DNA of 64,000 nt from Lutraria lutraria (taxonomy: Eukaryota; Mollusca; Bivalvia; Venerida; Mactridae). Below the pieces are notes generated by a model that saw only the letters and a program-made list of their open reading frames with translations, was not told the origin of the DNA and did no database searches. Below, in pieces: positions 23,646 through 35,000 of the stretch. The stretch lies in assembly GCA_964023205.1 (NCBI GenBank), contig OZ026848.1:26213912-26277911 (forward strand). The letters are read 5' to 3'. Each line of letters opens with the position of its first letter. Within the stretch, counting starts at the first letter, position 1. The position numbers and the translations under genes were made by a program.

Positions 23646-24404
23646 TATAGTCGATTTAAAGTTAAATGAGAACCGTTGTAAACATTTACATTTTTCCGAG
23701 GTAGATCAGGTTATTTACCGGTTGAAATGACTTTATATTGTAATACATAAACAGAACACTAATGTAACGCGCCGTGGCTCAGAGGTAAAGGCTATGCTTT
23801 TTTTTATTAGTAACGGCCACGAGTTCAAAACTGCCAAAATGTTTTTATTTTTTTGATTTACATAATTATATAGCATTCGAATCTGCAATTTCTTTCCGAC
23901 TTTCAAGAATTACCCTTCAAATTGTGAAAATCAAAATTAATATCTTGTTTCATATAACCAATAATGTATACTATAACATGTACATGCAGTATGCAGTAGA
24001 GAAGGAGATGGACTATTTACTGATATTAATCACTTCTAGCGACGAAGAGACAGACACGGCGAGTTAATGCGATGACGCGTGTTGAATTTACATGTTTGAA
24101 TTGTTTTGAAATGATATAATAAAATAATGAAACAAAAAACATAATAAAAAATGAAACGATTTAAAATAATCAAAAGAAAAAAATATATACAAAATATAGT
24201 TATAAAATGACATTAACTAGGTTCGAACCAATGGTTAAAATGATAAATATCTCAAAATCATCAGCACTAACTTTTACGCTATTGAGGCAATCGTAATTAT
24301 GTTTTCTCTATCTTATCTATAACGGGTTTCGGGTTTACCTGTCTCACCTAAATATCGAAATGAGACTAATCCCTCATTAGCATGTAACTTTAAATCGACT
24401 TTAT
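23646..24404 (-). mobile_element. Two-headed tRNA-like TIR element, copy B (inverted)
   Basis: It starts TATAGTCGATTTAAAGTTAA and ends GTAACTTTAAATCGACTTTA, the reverse orientation of copy A. The tRNA-like heads are at 23766-23839 (plus strand, GTGGCTCAGAGGTAAAGGC) and 24214-24292 (minus strand, with GGTTCGAACC). Length is 759 bp against 766 bp for copy A. Confidence 0.7.
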
Positions 24405-24576
24405 ATAAGACCTTGGTATTTAGTAAATAAGATATATAGTTCGTTGGAATGTACGTATAGATCTGTTTCTATGAGATTATATTTCTCACACTTAGTCTCG
24501 TTTTCCATTCCTGTACGTGCATGCCTCTGTTTTAAAATAGGTAAATGACATTTATTTTAACTTTTTTAACCCGATC

Positions 24577-25616
24577 TTACAGTTTGTCCTAATTTCTCGT
24601 CCAATGAAATGTCCGCATTTCACTTGAAATTTGAAAAATATATCGCATAAAATTTGCCAAAACCCTGATGTGGAGAAAATAAGTCGAATTTGTGTGCTAC
24701 GTGACCAAGCGCAGAATAGGGCGGTGCAAGTTGCATCAGTTTTATTACGTCATCCTTAACCGTGCAATAAAGTAGGCGGAGTTTAAACTACTCAGACTTC
24801 GAGGGAGATTGTGTCATTCGAACCAGGTCGTACAGCATACGAATTTTCCATGACTTTCGCTATTTTTGTTGAATTTAATGCCCGTTTACAACAGGATTTC
24901 AGTCAAATACAAGCGGGCAGTCCATCTTGCCATCGTTCCTTGGTAGTAGTACCAGGTTCCATGGTTGTAATAATTAATCATAAATAAATGTAGATACATG
25001 ATTCTTACATCATCATAATCAACCTAAATGTACATTTTATAAGTCATCCAACACCTTATATGTATTCAACAATAATACGTTGAGAATGGAATGGATTTGA
25101 TGCTCAGAAGTCGAGTGTAAGTTGTATAGCATCTGGGCCGGTGCTAGACACCACACTTGCAAGGTTTTCCTATCTAAGCCGGACTCGAACTTAAACATGT
25201 GCAAGAATCCAAGAAGTTTGGCAAAAAACAGAACGGCCGAAAACTGTAAATAACGCTGCATAGGCCTAAAGGACCAAGTTGAAAGAATGGTCAAACAGTA
25301 CGAAACATTGAAATCATGCATTTCTGAGTATTGATAATTTATATAATAACTAAGACGAAACCCGTTCCTCAAGAATAAAACAACCATCGATCTAGAATTC
25401 GTCGTAAGCTAAGTGAAAACCCGTTGTTACAGGTAAATGTTGGCTCGTATCTCTTATTAACGCATATAAAGCACACTGAATGCCCCCGCCTTCTTTTTAA
25501 TTTCCCTCTGAACGGAGGTATTTTGTGGGCGGCGTCAAATTACATATATAGTGATGATTGACAGTTTTCGTAGAGACAAAACATGCATACGTGACAGAAA
25601 TCAGGACAAACTGTAA
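24577..25616. repeat. Long-spaced inverted repeat (possible 1.04 kb TIR element)
   Basis: TTACAGTTTGTCCTAATTTC at 24577 is mirrored by GAAATCAGGACAAACTGTAA ending at 25616. Between them is one 116-codon open frame on the minus strand. No target duplication is obvious. Confidence 0.35.
25037..25387 (-). CDS. Unrecognised 116-codon ORF, doubtful
   Basis: This is the longest unbroken small ORF in the region between the two main genes that is not low-complexity. It is rich in Leu, Phe and Tyr with a balanced scatter of charged residues (for example WSFRPMQRYLQF). I recognise no domain, see no splice context that joins it to anything, and it lies between the arms of an inverted repeat. It may be a relic of an element or chance. 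Confidence 0.15.
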   Translation of the reverse strand: MVVLFLRNGFRLSYYINYQYSEMHDFNVSYCLTILSTWSFRPMQRYLQFSAVLFFAKLLGFLHMFKFESGLDRKTLQVWCLAPAQMLYNLHSTSEHQIHSILNVLLLNTYKVLDDL

Positions 25617-25620
25617 ATCA

Positions 25621-25718
25621 GTTATCGTTCATATTATGAATTTTATGCGACATATCACTGCGCTCCGCTTCGCGTCGCTTGTGATATATCCCATAAAATT
25701 CAAAATATGAACGATAAC
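25621..25718. repeat. 98 bp near-perfect palindrome with GC-rich loop
   Basis: The left arm GTTATCGTTCATATTATGAA to ATATCAC is matched by GTGATATAT to TATGAACGATAAC, with only a few mismatches. The loop TGCGCTCCGCTTCGCGTCGC is strikingly GC-rich in an AT-rich setting. Confidence 0.85.
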
Positions 25719-25770
25719 TAATACTTATTTCTTGTTTTGGTCATTTGACATAGTACATGTACACAGTAAC

Positions 25771-26025
25771 GTGCGATTTTCGGAAAATGAAAAATCAGTT
25801 TTTACACTGACGTACGCTTGGTTTATTTTCTGAAAGTAGTACATTGTACGGTTACCAGCCAGGCATAATTTGATTATAAAACTCGCACAGAGCTAAAACA
25901 CTGCTAACAACTGATTTTGTTTACCTGCACGCAAACCAAGGATATATTAATATCTAATTAAACATGAGTGGTAAGTTATTTGTTTTATTTGTTTCTTTTT
26001 TTCGTAAAATATGCTTATAATAATT
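25771..26025 (+). promoter_or_regulatory. Duplicated promoter/first-exon segment, copy 2
   Basis: Direct repeat of 22567-22831. It keeps the paired GAAA-type sites (CGGAAAATGAAAAATCAG and its facing TTTTAC), AACTCGCACAGAGCTAAA, and the ATGAGTG exon with its donor. It is 5.2 kb closer to the next coding exon than copy 1, so it is the more likely promoter. Confidence 0.5.
25964..25970 (+). CDS. Candidate first coding exon of the coiled-coil gene (ATG AGT G)
   Basis: ATGAGTG followed by GTAAGT leaves phase 1, as needed for exon 31205-31303. With it, the total coding length of all exons is 5,067 nt, an exact multiple of three ending at the stop at 58878. No other start exon in the 5 kb before 31205 is apparent. 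Confidence 0.4.
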
Positions 26026-29000
26026 CAGTCGCCAAATTAATATAAAATGATATCGAGCACCAAGGATTTACTGTTGAATATTATGTTTTCGTGAAAATCG
26101 TTTGTAGTATGTCTCTTTAGTAAAGGCCAGAAAACGGGATAAGTTTTAACTTGTGCGTGATACGTCCCGTACTTTCCTTATAAAATGCCATAAAACATGG
26201 CGAAACTTCTTTATCTCACTTTATTAACGCACCAGGGAATAAACCGAGTGTATATGGTAACGTTTATAGTTTGTTATAGAATTTTTAGTTTCAGAAGTCA
26301 GAATTTCTCAGATATTGTAGTATAAAAAGGAAATGGTACCACCCGGACTCAATTTAAGAAATGATACTATCCGTACCCATGCAGAATATTCAACGATTTC
26401 TTTTGGAGTAAATTATGTTCACATACTCTTGTAATGATATTTTGTATGCGTAATTTCAGTTTAGATAAAAAGTATACTATAAAATGATTTAATTTATGCT
26501 TCATACGATTTGCAATTAAGATATTTTGCGCCATTTTTTTCAACCAGTCTATCCGGTGTATAGTCACTTTTGTCTATCGAAAAGATGGCGAGTGAGCCAC
26601 CTTGGTGTTTTTATACCCTCCGAGTGAATAGCGGAAAAAAATGAAGATTTTTCTTTCGACAGATTTGCGTTGTTAAATTGATGAGTTAAATTGAAAAATA
26701 ACGTATATAAACGTATAAAAATCACGGAATCGAGTGCCTATGCTTTAAACCGGCCTCGAGAATTATAATGAAAGCTGTTTCAAGTTTTCGAAGCCTGAAA
26801 AGAAGGTCGAGCTATTTACTTCAAAATCATGTATTATGTTCTTAGAAACAAAGATTTAGAATTCTTTATACAAAGAGAAAAAATGATATGTTAATAAAAC
26901 GTAATTATATCTTGAAGTCTACCGTGGGTAAATATGCACTGTTGTTGTCCACACTATCATATTTCGGGGGGACTGCATGGGTATTAAACGTATGACAGTT
27001 AAAATATAGCCCATTGTAATTATCATGGAGCAAGCTATATATTGATTACTTCAAGGATTATTCAACGATATATACTTGAAAAATGCATACAAAATAACGT
27101 GGTAAATATTGCATATTAAACATAATCGCATTTCTAAAAACTTCAAAGCTCATATCAGGTCTATCGATTATCCTTTGTTTTTTCCCTACATTCGATGCAT
27201 CTACATGACATGACAGTGGTATAGGTTTTTATTTTACACCAGTAGCTTGAGTAAACTCTAACACGAGTCTCAATGATGCCTTCGGTGTCATAAACTGTGA
27301 CTATCTTCGCGACTTCGGAAACTTCCGCTTTTGTGATTTAAAGCTACACACAAGAATATTCATTTCACGCGGTTCGATAGTATAGCGTGATATATTCATG
27401 TCTTTCGCGTAGCATATGACTAAGGATGTTTTATACAGTGGCGCACGAACAACTCGTGCGCGGAATGTTCAAAACTGTGGTATGATGTATGATGTGTAAT
27501 TGGTCATTCTACCGGAAAGCTCTCCACAAGTTGAACTCAACAATTTCGGTTATTATTATTATATACATTTTTGTATAATCATTATAGTGTCGAGCTTTAA
27601 TTTCGCATTTGTAAAAAGTGTGGCCTTACATGTTCGGGAATATGAAACTTGACATGGGGTACAGGTTTCCAAAAATAAATAAACCAAAATAAAAAAACAA
27701 CATATTTTGTTGTTATAAAACATGTTATAAATATAATATTTGACAGTGTTTCAGAGTGTAAAAAGAATACCTGGGTAGTAGAGTGTCTGTGGGTGAGCCT
27801 GTGGTAAGGAACGTAATGTTTGAAACGGTTGTACACAGTTAATCGCCTTGATTTTTCGAAAATGAATATGCAAAAATCTGCTAGCCTGAGCGTATTAATT
27901 GGTGTAGGCCAAGAAGTAAATGTATAATATTATCTGATTACGTGTTTTATGGTCGTCATGGTGTATGTTTAAGTACTAGTACATGTTTCTGTGCATGTTT
28001 AATTTGTAAAAAGTCCTTGATCTATGTTATAACTGTAAACATATGGGTCGACTTAAGTCGATTTTTTCAAATATGAAATGCTAATGAATATGAATTATCA
28101 CATTTTTATAGTCCTCATATCAAATGTAAATATTCCGGGGTTATCTAATGAACTTGAAAACGTTGCAAATTGTAATGCAAACGTCCGGCTACACTTTAAT
28201 TGATTTAATGCAGAAAGATATATACACCGAGCAAAACTAATATCTGCATACACACTTGATAAGGCCATTGATCGATTTAACCAACTGTTTATAAGATACA
28301 GATTTCGAAATTTTAAACATGTAAATTACATGTCATCTACCCCGATGATCCCAAGCGGAACGGGTTGTGTACTTTATGATACTAGTGTCTTTAAAGTCAC
28401 GTGTTTATCAAAATATGCGGTGTGTGGGCATAAAGTTTGTTCAGTAATTGTACATGTATACACTAATACAATTTATGATTCTTACACCAATAACAAACTA
28501 TTCACTGCTTCCTAACGAAACTGCATCCAATGTGGTAACATTATTTGTTTCTTTGCAATAACACCGACTATTCCCCTGTGATGTTACTGTTCGCCTTAAA
28601 TACATTGAATCAGGAATGCGAGGCATGTGACTAAGACCCAGCAGTCCTGTATATTCCACGGTTGGGGGGGGGGGGGGGGCAATAAAACTAACAGAGTCAT
28701 TATATAATAGACTAGTTTCTAATTACAGATTAGATAAGCGTTTGCGTGTACATTGTACATCGTTTGTTCATATGTGATGACAATGTGATGGTATACTGTA
28801 ATATGTGACAGTAACTTTAATTATATTCTGTTTGTTGACTGAAAACATTTTCAATCGTACGATCCAGAACAGTAGGTTTTTGCTTACAGAGGATGGGAGC
28901 CTAGTACTGGTTCTTCCCAAGAACAATGGTTAGGTGAACTGTCCGCCTCATATAGGGGCGTAAATTATGCAAATCAAATTGAATTGATAAAACGTTGGTA

Positions 29001-32000
29001 TTTTCATCTATTTCCCGACCAAAGTCGTTTAGAAATGCCGGGAGCTTATCGTCTACGGATAAATTGAATAACAGAATGTGACTGGTGAATTCGTCCATGC
29101 TGTGAGTGTTTCATGGTCTGGTGGAAGCATACTTGAGACTGTCCACCGTATTAACCGTAACAAGAAAAACTATAACAAAACGTTATAGGTAGACAAATTA
29201 CAAGAAGCATATTGGTTTATGTTTTTTGTATGAAGTTGCTTTTTTCATAAAGGATATTGACTGTATATTTTATTCAATCCTCCATTATGGAGAGTATAAC
29301 ATATTTACATGATATGAGTAATACACATATATTGACAATCATGAGTATTTGACAAATGAATAAATTCATGTATATAGTACACAAGCACATGGTAATATCA
29401 TACACTACATCAATCAAATAGAATAAACCATAAATGTTAACAAATTCACCATAATCTGCTATGATACAACCACATTGAGCTTCATATAGCATTTCAGATA
29501 TTATGCCACACAACAGCTTATCTAGATTAAACATCACAGAGAAATGCCTGCATGATTTACTTACCTATCAACTATAAATAGATTCAGTCATCACCATTAG
29601 CCAACCAAATGGCCAGGATAAGCCAAACTAGTAATAGACACTACACTATGTACTCGCAAACAGCTATAATAAACTAATACTCATAAGTATAATTCGTCTA
29701 GAAAAATAAGGTAATTGTATGATCGACTGTTGATTTGTGGATAACATAAAGCTACGTCTCTAGTACTGAAACCGACTGCTGCCGCTCACCAGCCGTTTTT
29801 TTGAAATTTGTAGATTCCGTTGCAAAAGTTAATGCAGGCTGATCATGATTACACTTAATGTATCATTGAGAAGAAGTACTTTTTCTGAAAATAGAGTCGC
29901 TGTTAATTTGTAAAAGCTTTTTTCTCAATATTAGAATAGAAATCCAATTTCTTATCGTTTGTAGAATATATCATGAATATTAACGAACATTTAATAACAC
30001 GAACGGTAACCTTTCTCGTGCAACATACACAGTACGGGTGCTTGCTGGTTGTTGTTAATTAGGTAAGAATAATGCATGAATAATGCATAATTATGACTTC
30101 AGTGTGTGAAACCACATAACAGGCCGTTATGTCTTACTGATAAATTGTCCTCAAAATATCTCATTAATCTCAGTTCATTCGAAAAGATGATAACGAGAAG
30201 ATTGGAAAGAAATGCGTTACCATCAATTTCTTACACCGGTTACAAGTATTTCCAATGTTTCGAACACCACAAAAACTGATTGGAGACGTCAATGACGTCA
30301 TCAACATAAAGAAACATATGTTTATGTTTTTAATGTTGTTGATACTCGACGGAGTGTTTCCGATAAAGATGCGTTGGAAAGTAACTCTTTCTTGATGACT
30401 CGTTCAGCGTTTGTTTCTGTATGCTTTGTGTAGCAATTTAAAGGGAGAACGCCAGAAGGCCAGTGATTTTTTTCCAAATTTTCTCACAACCCATGCCCAT
30501 GAAAAGGGGAAATTTAGCGCAACAAATTTCAAAATGGGAATATATATAATAACATTTATTTCTATGGTATATGTGATTATTTAGTTGTTTAAATCATAAA
30601 TATAAATATTACTTCACTGTAATTGGTGACAATGGTATTAAAACTGTTGTATTTTTCTTCTTTTTACATGGTCATGTGGAAAACACTTCTTGTTAGGGGA
30701 AAATTCTGGCCATTTTAGGGGGAAAATGAAGGAAATTTTACTTGGGGAAAATATTCGGCGGTAAATATAGCGAAAAAAATCACTGAAGGGCCTTGCTCTT
30801 TTTTGTCAGAATAGAAATACATATAGGTACTCTAGCTTTTGGTGTGTTACGATTCTGTTAAGTTGTAGACCTAACGTATTGAATAAAGAAAAAACAAAAA
30901 TATCTATTTAAGGTGATGACTTTATTTCGGAAAAGAGTCATCAAGTTTATTTCGTACACTCAGTCTACATTCACAGTAGCATATAGATATTGTATACAGA
31001 AGCGGCATACAAATAATTAAGCAGACAGTTTAAGTAAGGTTACATAAATATAACATACATTCATTATCAGTTATACAGTAATACATGACAAGGATAATGA
31101 TTGTAACATGAACAAGGACGATATTACTTATTATTACTGAAATTAGCAAATGTTTTCTTTTATTAATATACATAGTTTGTTTTATGTATGTTTATGTTCA
31201 TTAGCGAAGCAACTAAAGAAAAAGTGTAAACGCTTCGACAAATTATGGCAGAACAGTAAAGCAGAAAATAAAAGTCTAGAAGAAGAGATCAAACAATTAC
31301 AAGGTATGTTATGTGTCATCCCCATGTTCTTCAGCGTACCCGGTTTAATCGTTACAGTCTTGTCCCATGTATTACAGATTAACACAGTTTGTTTATGCAA
31401 TGAATGAATTTTAGTGCAACATATACAGACACAAAAGTGCAGATAGAGTGTCTCAACGCAGATTTCACATTTCAGTTAATAAGTATCATTTAATTAAGGA
31501 CAAGAAAAACCTTTTGTTTATCTAGACTATAATCATTAAGGATGTTTTCAAAAACGAGTATTGTTATATAAACTTTAAGACAAGCAGAGGGAGCGTGAAG
31601 ATGTGATAAAACAGCTAGAAACGAAGAATGAAGAGCAAACAAGACACATAGAGGAGTTAAATGGAAAAGCGGAAAGCGCCAATCAGCTGCAAAGACGTCT
31701 AGATGAGATGACGGGTAATGCACCACAAATCCTATCATTAGATTATGGTTGAGATTAACGCTACTTTTGATCATAAATATTTCAGTTGAATAATGTCGTC
31801 ATTGTCACGTAGATAAAAACTAGTTACTAAATACACTTGGGTATAATTACACTGCAATGTTTAATAACATAATAATGCGTTCATGTCTTATTTCAAATTT
31901 TGTATATAATTCCAGCTGAAATCTCAGGTCACAAAGATCATTGCCTGAAGTTACAGACCGAACTATCACAAAATGATTTGGCCATCAACGAGTTGCATAT

Positions 32001-35000
32001 CAATACAAAACAGGAAAGTGAAAGGGTTGAACATCTGCAGGGTAAGCGTAATGTTCATGCAGTTGGGTTAGAAAGCCGTTTAGCAACGGTTACTGTAGGC
32101 GGTTGTATTACCCGATTTGCCCCATTTGATAAACATTATTACCTATTCCAAAAGCTGTTTACAGCATCTTCTTGTGAGGTATGAAGAAGATAATCGAGAC
32201 ATATGCCATAGGTCAAATTGTAGCTGAAAAATGTCTACATTTAAAAAAAAGAAAATAATAATGCTGAGTCCTACTGACATAATCTTTTATATTTACTAAA
32301 TATACTAATCAATAAACATGTATTCTCTTGAACTTTCCCGTTAATTTTGTATAAGTCGCCACTGTATGTTGAATCCTGACAACACTTACATGTAATTTTC
32401 TTGACTATAATAGATACTCCATTAGAAAAATTAACACCGCAATGAACAAGCACCAAGTTATTGATGACTTCGAGATGTAACATTGTTGTTCGAGTAAAAC
32501 TCAGTAAACCATTTCAGACAATTGCTGATATATTTAAATTTTCATACGGACATTCATGTACTTATTCGAATAGATACTTCTTAAAGAAAAAAAAAACACA
32601 TTTTATACATGCGTACTTTACAGACATAATGAACTCGCGAAACAGAAGGAAATCTACTTATGGGTCAATTGGATGGGCAACTAAGCAATTGCTTAAATGT
32701 CCACTTATTACGTAATAAACGTTTTAGAAAAGTTTCTTCTCTCGCCGTTTAAGATTAACGTCGTTTATAAGTATTATATAAATCATATCAAAATCTTTAC
32801 AGGTATACTCAATCATAATAACGACCTTCTACAGAAATGTACAGAAAAGATTGAATGCTATGAACATGATATTTGCCTATATAAAAACGATGTAGAGCAA
32901 TTGAAGGACTTAAAGGAAATGCTGGAAGGTATGTTGGCATCCTGATATATTTTGCTATAAAAAGCGGACAAGAAATGCCATGAGAATGTATTTGACTAAC
33001 CAAACAGGTCAAGAAATACTCAAACATTGAATAAACTATCAAAACAACAGTTAAAAAGCACCACACCATACAGACACGTTACCAAAGCCTTTTTCTCAAA
33101 AGCATTGTATACCATTGTGTACATTTACTATTGGTTAATTAAGAACGTCCAGAACAATTGTTCATGTAATTTAGTAGGTCAGGTGCTTACAGTTCAGAAA
33201 TCTTTAACTGAAGGCTATATCAATTTGCAAATATTCTGGTCTTCAGAGGACAATAGGAAGAAGAAGGAGCTCATTGAGCAGAATCAAGAACGATTGGAGC
33301 AATACAAAAAAGAGTGTACAGATTGGGAAGAAAAACTACAATCTAATGTTGAACAAATTTCTATGTTAGAAAAACAAGTTACTCAGTTGAAAGGTAATCT
33401 TTTAGTTATAAACTATTTTTATGCAACACAATGTCCAATTTCATGGTGATAACTATCAATAATGAGATGGGGTTTTTGACAGAAAGTGCTGAGCTCATCA
33501 TTCTGTGTACGTTCGTTTTCAAAAGTAGTTAGGAAAATCACTGTGCATCATTCTTTTTCATCTGTAACATAATTCTCATCTAATTGCTTAAATGAGTGTA
33601 CATATCAGGATGACATACTGACATATTATCAGTATGAAGCACTCAGAATATACGGCTAGCTCCTAGTATTCTATATTCATCTTATTTGGTTTATTTAAAA
33701 CCGAAATAACTTGTTCTCCTTTTTATTGATATAGCTTTTATCGACCCAAATCACCTGAAAATAAGTTCATGTATTGAATTGACTACAGGTTTGATTGATT
33801 AAGATGATTTTTATGTAGTACATGTATATCTTTGTTTAGAAATGGCACTGAAAGCGAAAATAGTTTAACTTATAAGATTGTTAGTATTATTGATTTCTAA
33901 AGCTTACGTAAATATAATTTTGATTTTAACTTTAAATATTTCAGTGGAAGTGTATGACAAAGACAGAAGTCATAAAGATATTTCTCTAACCTGTCAAACA
34001 CACGAAAATACATTGAAAGACAAAGATGAAGAAGATAAGATAAACAAAGAGATTATAAGAGAGCGGGAAACTACAATTGATAATCTACTACGTGAAGTGC
34101 AAGAATTTAAAGGTAGTTATTTCGATTTTGTCTCAGTCAAGTAAAACATACGTAAACAACACAAAACACACCAGTCTGTAAGACGTAATGCTGAAAGTGC
34201 TAGATAATTGAAAAAAGGGCTTCATGACATAAAGCAAAAAAGGTGTCTACATGAAATGAATGGTGAGATGCTACAAAGATCACCTTTAAACCACGTTTTG
34301 GAGTTTGCGATACTATTTGTCAACAATATTTTTTATAAGATAATGTCGTCATTTTAAAGTACATATATATGAAATATCAGTAGGAAAGTTGTACATAATG
34401 ATTAGTAAACTGTTTAAACGCCAGACCACTAAAGCCATGTCATCATTTAACCCATTCCATATATGATGTGCTGTGATGTGTTATGTAAACTTACTCATAT
34501 TTTATCTACAGATGAAAAACAAAAAGAACAAGACGATTTTCAGAAACAACTGCAACATAAAGATGATGATAAAAACAGACTTGAGGAAGTGATAAAAGAT
34601 AAAAGTAGGACTATTGATGAACTGGAAAAAGTTTTGCAAGATCAGACAGGTAATTTGCTAATGCAGTGATACGCACGTCCATTGTTGGAATGTCCCCGTA
34701 ACACTCGTATGCGTGTGTGCCACCTTTAATATAAATTCAGTGCGAGTAATCCTATTACATGCATTTTCCGGGACAAGAAAATTTGGCTCAGACAAATAGT
34801 AGAAAAAGATTCGTCGATCAGAATGTCGCGTAACAAGAAAACTAAAGGTTGAATATTCAGCTTGTTTCATGAAATGGAGTTACAAAAGATAAATTATCAA
34901 ATCGTTGGCAGTCGTTCAATCCCAGAAAAATTGTAATAAATATGTTTGAGGTGAATGGTCGCTGTAGTGAGAAAATAAATACACTTAAGTATAATTATTA

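Noticed and set aside
20646..24292. True tRNA genes at the GGTTCGAACC sites
   Set aside because: Box A and box B are present, but no acceptor stem or anticodon arm can be folded, and both lie inside a repeated element.
28330..29537. Small ORFs on both strands (60-87 codons) in the long spacer
   Set aside because: No domain, no coherent splice context and ordinary length for chance ORFs in AT-rich DNA.
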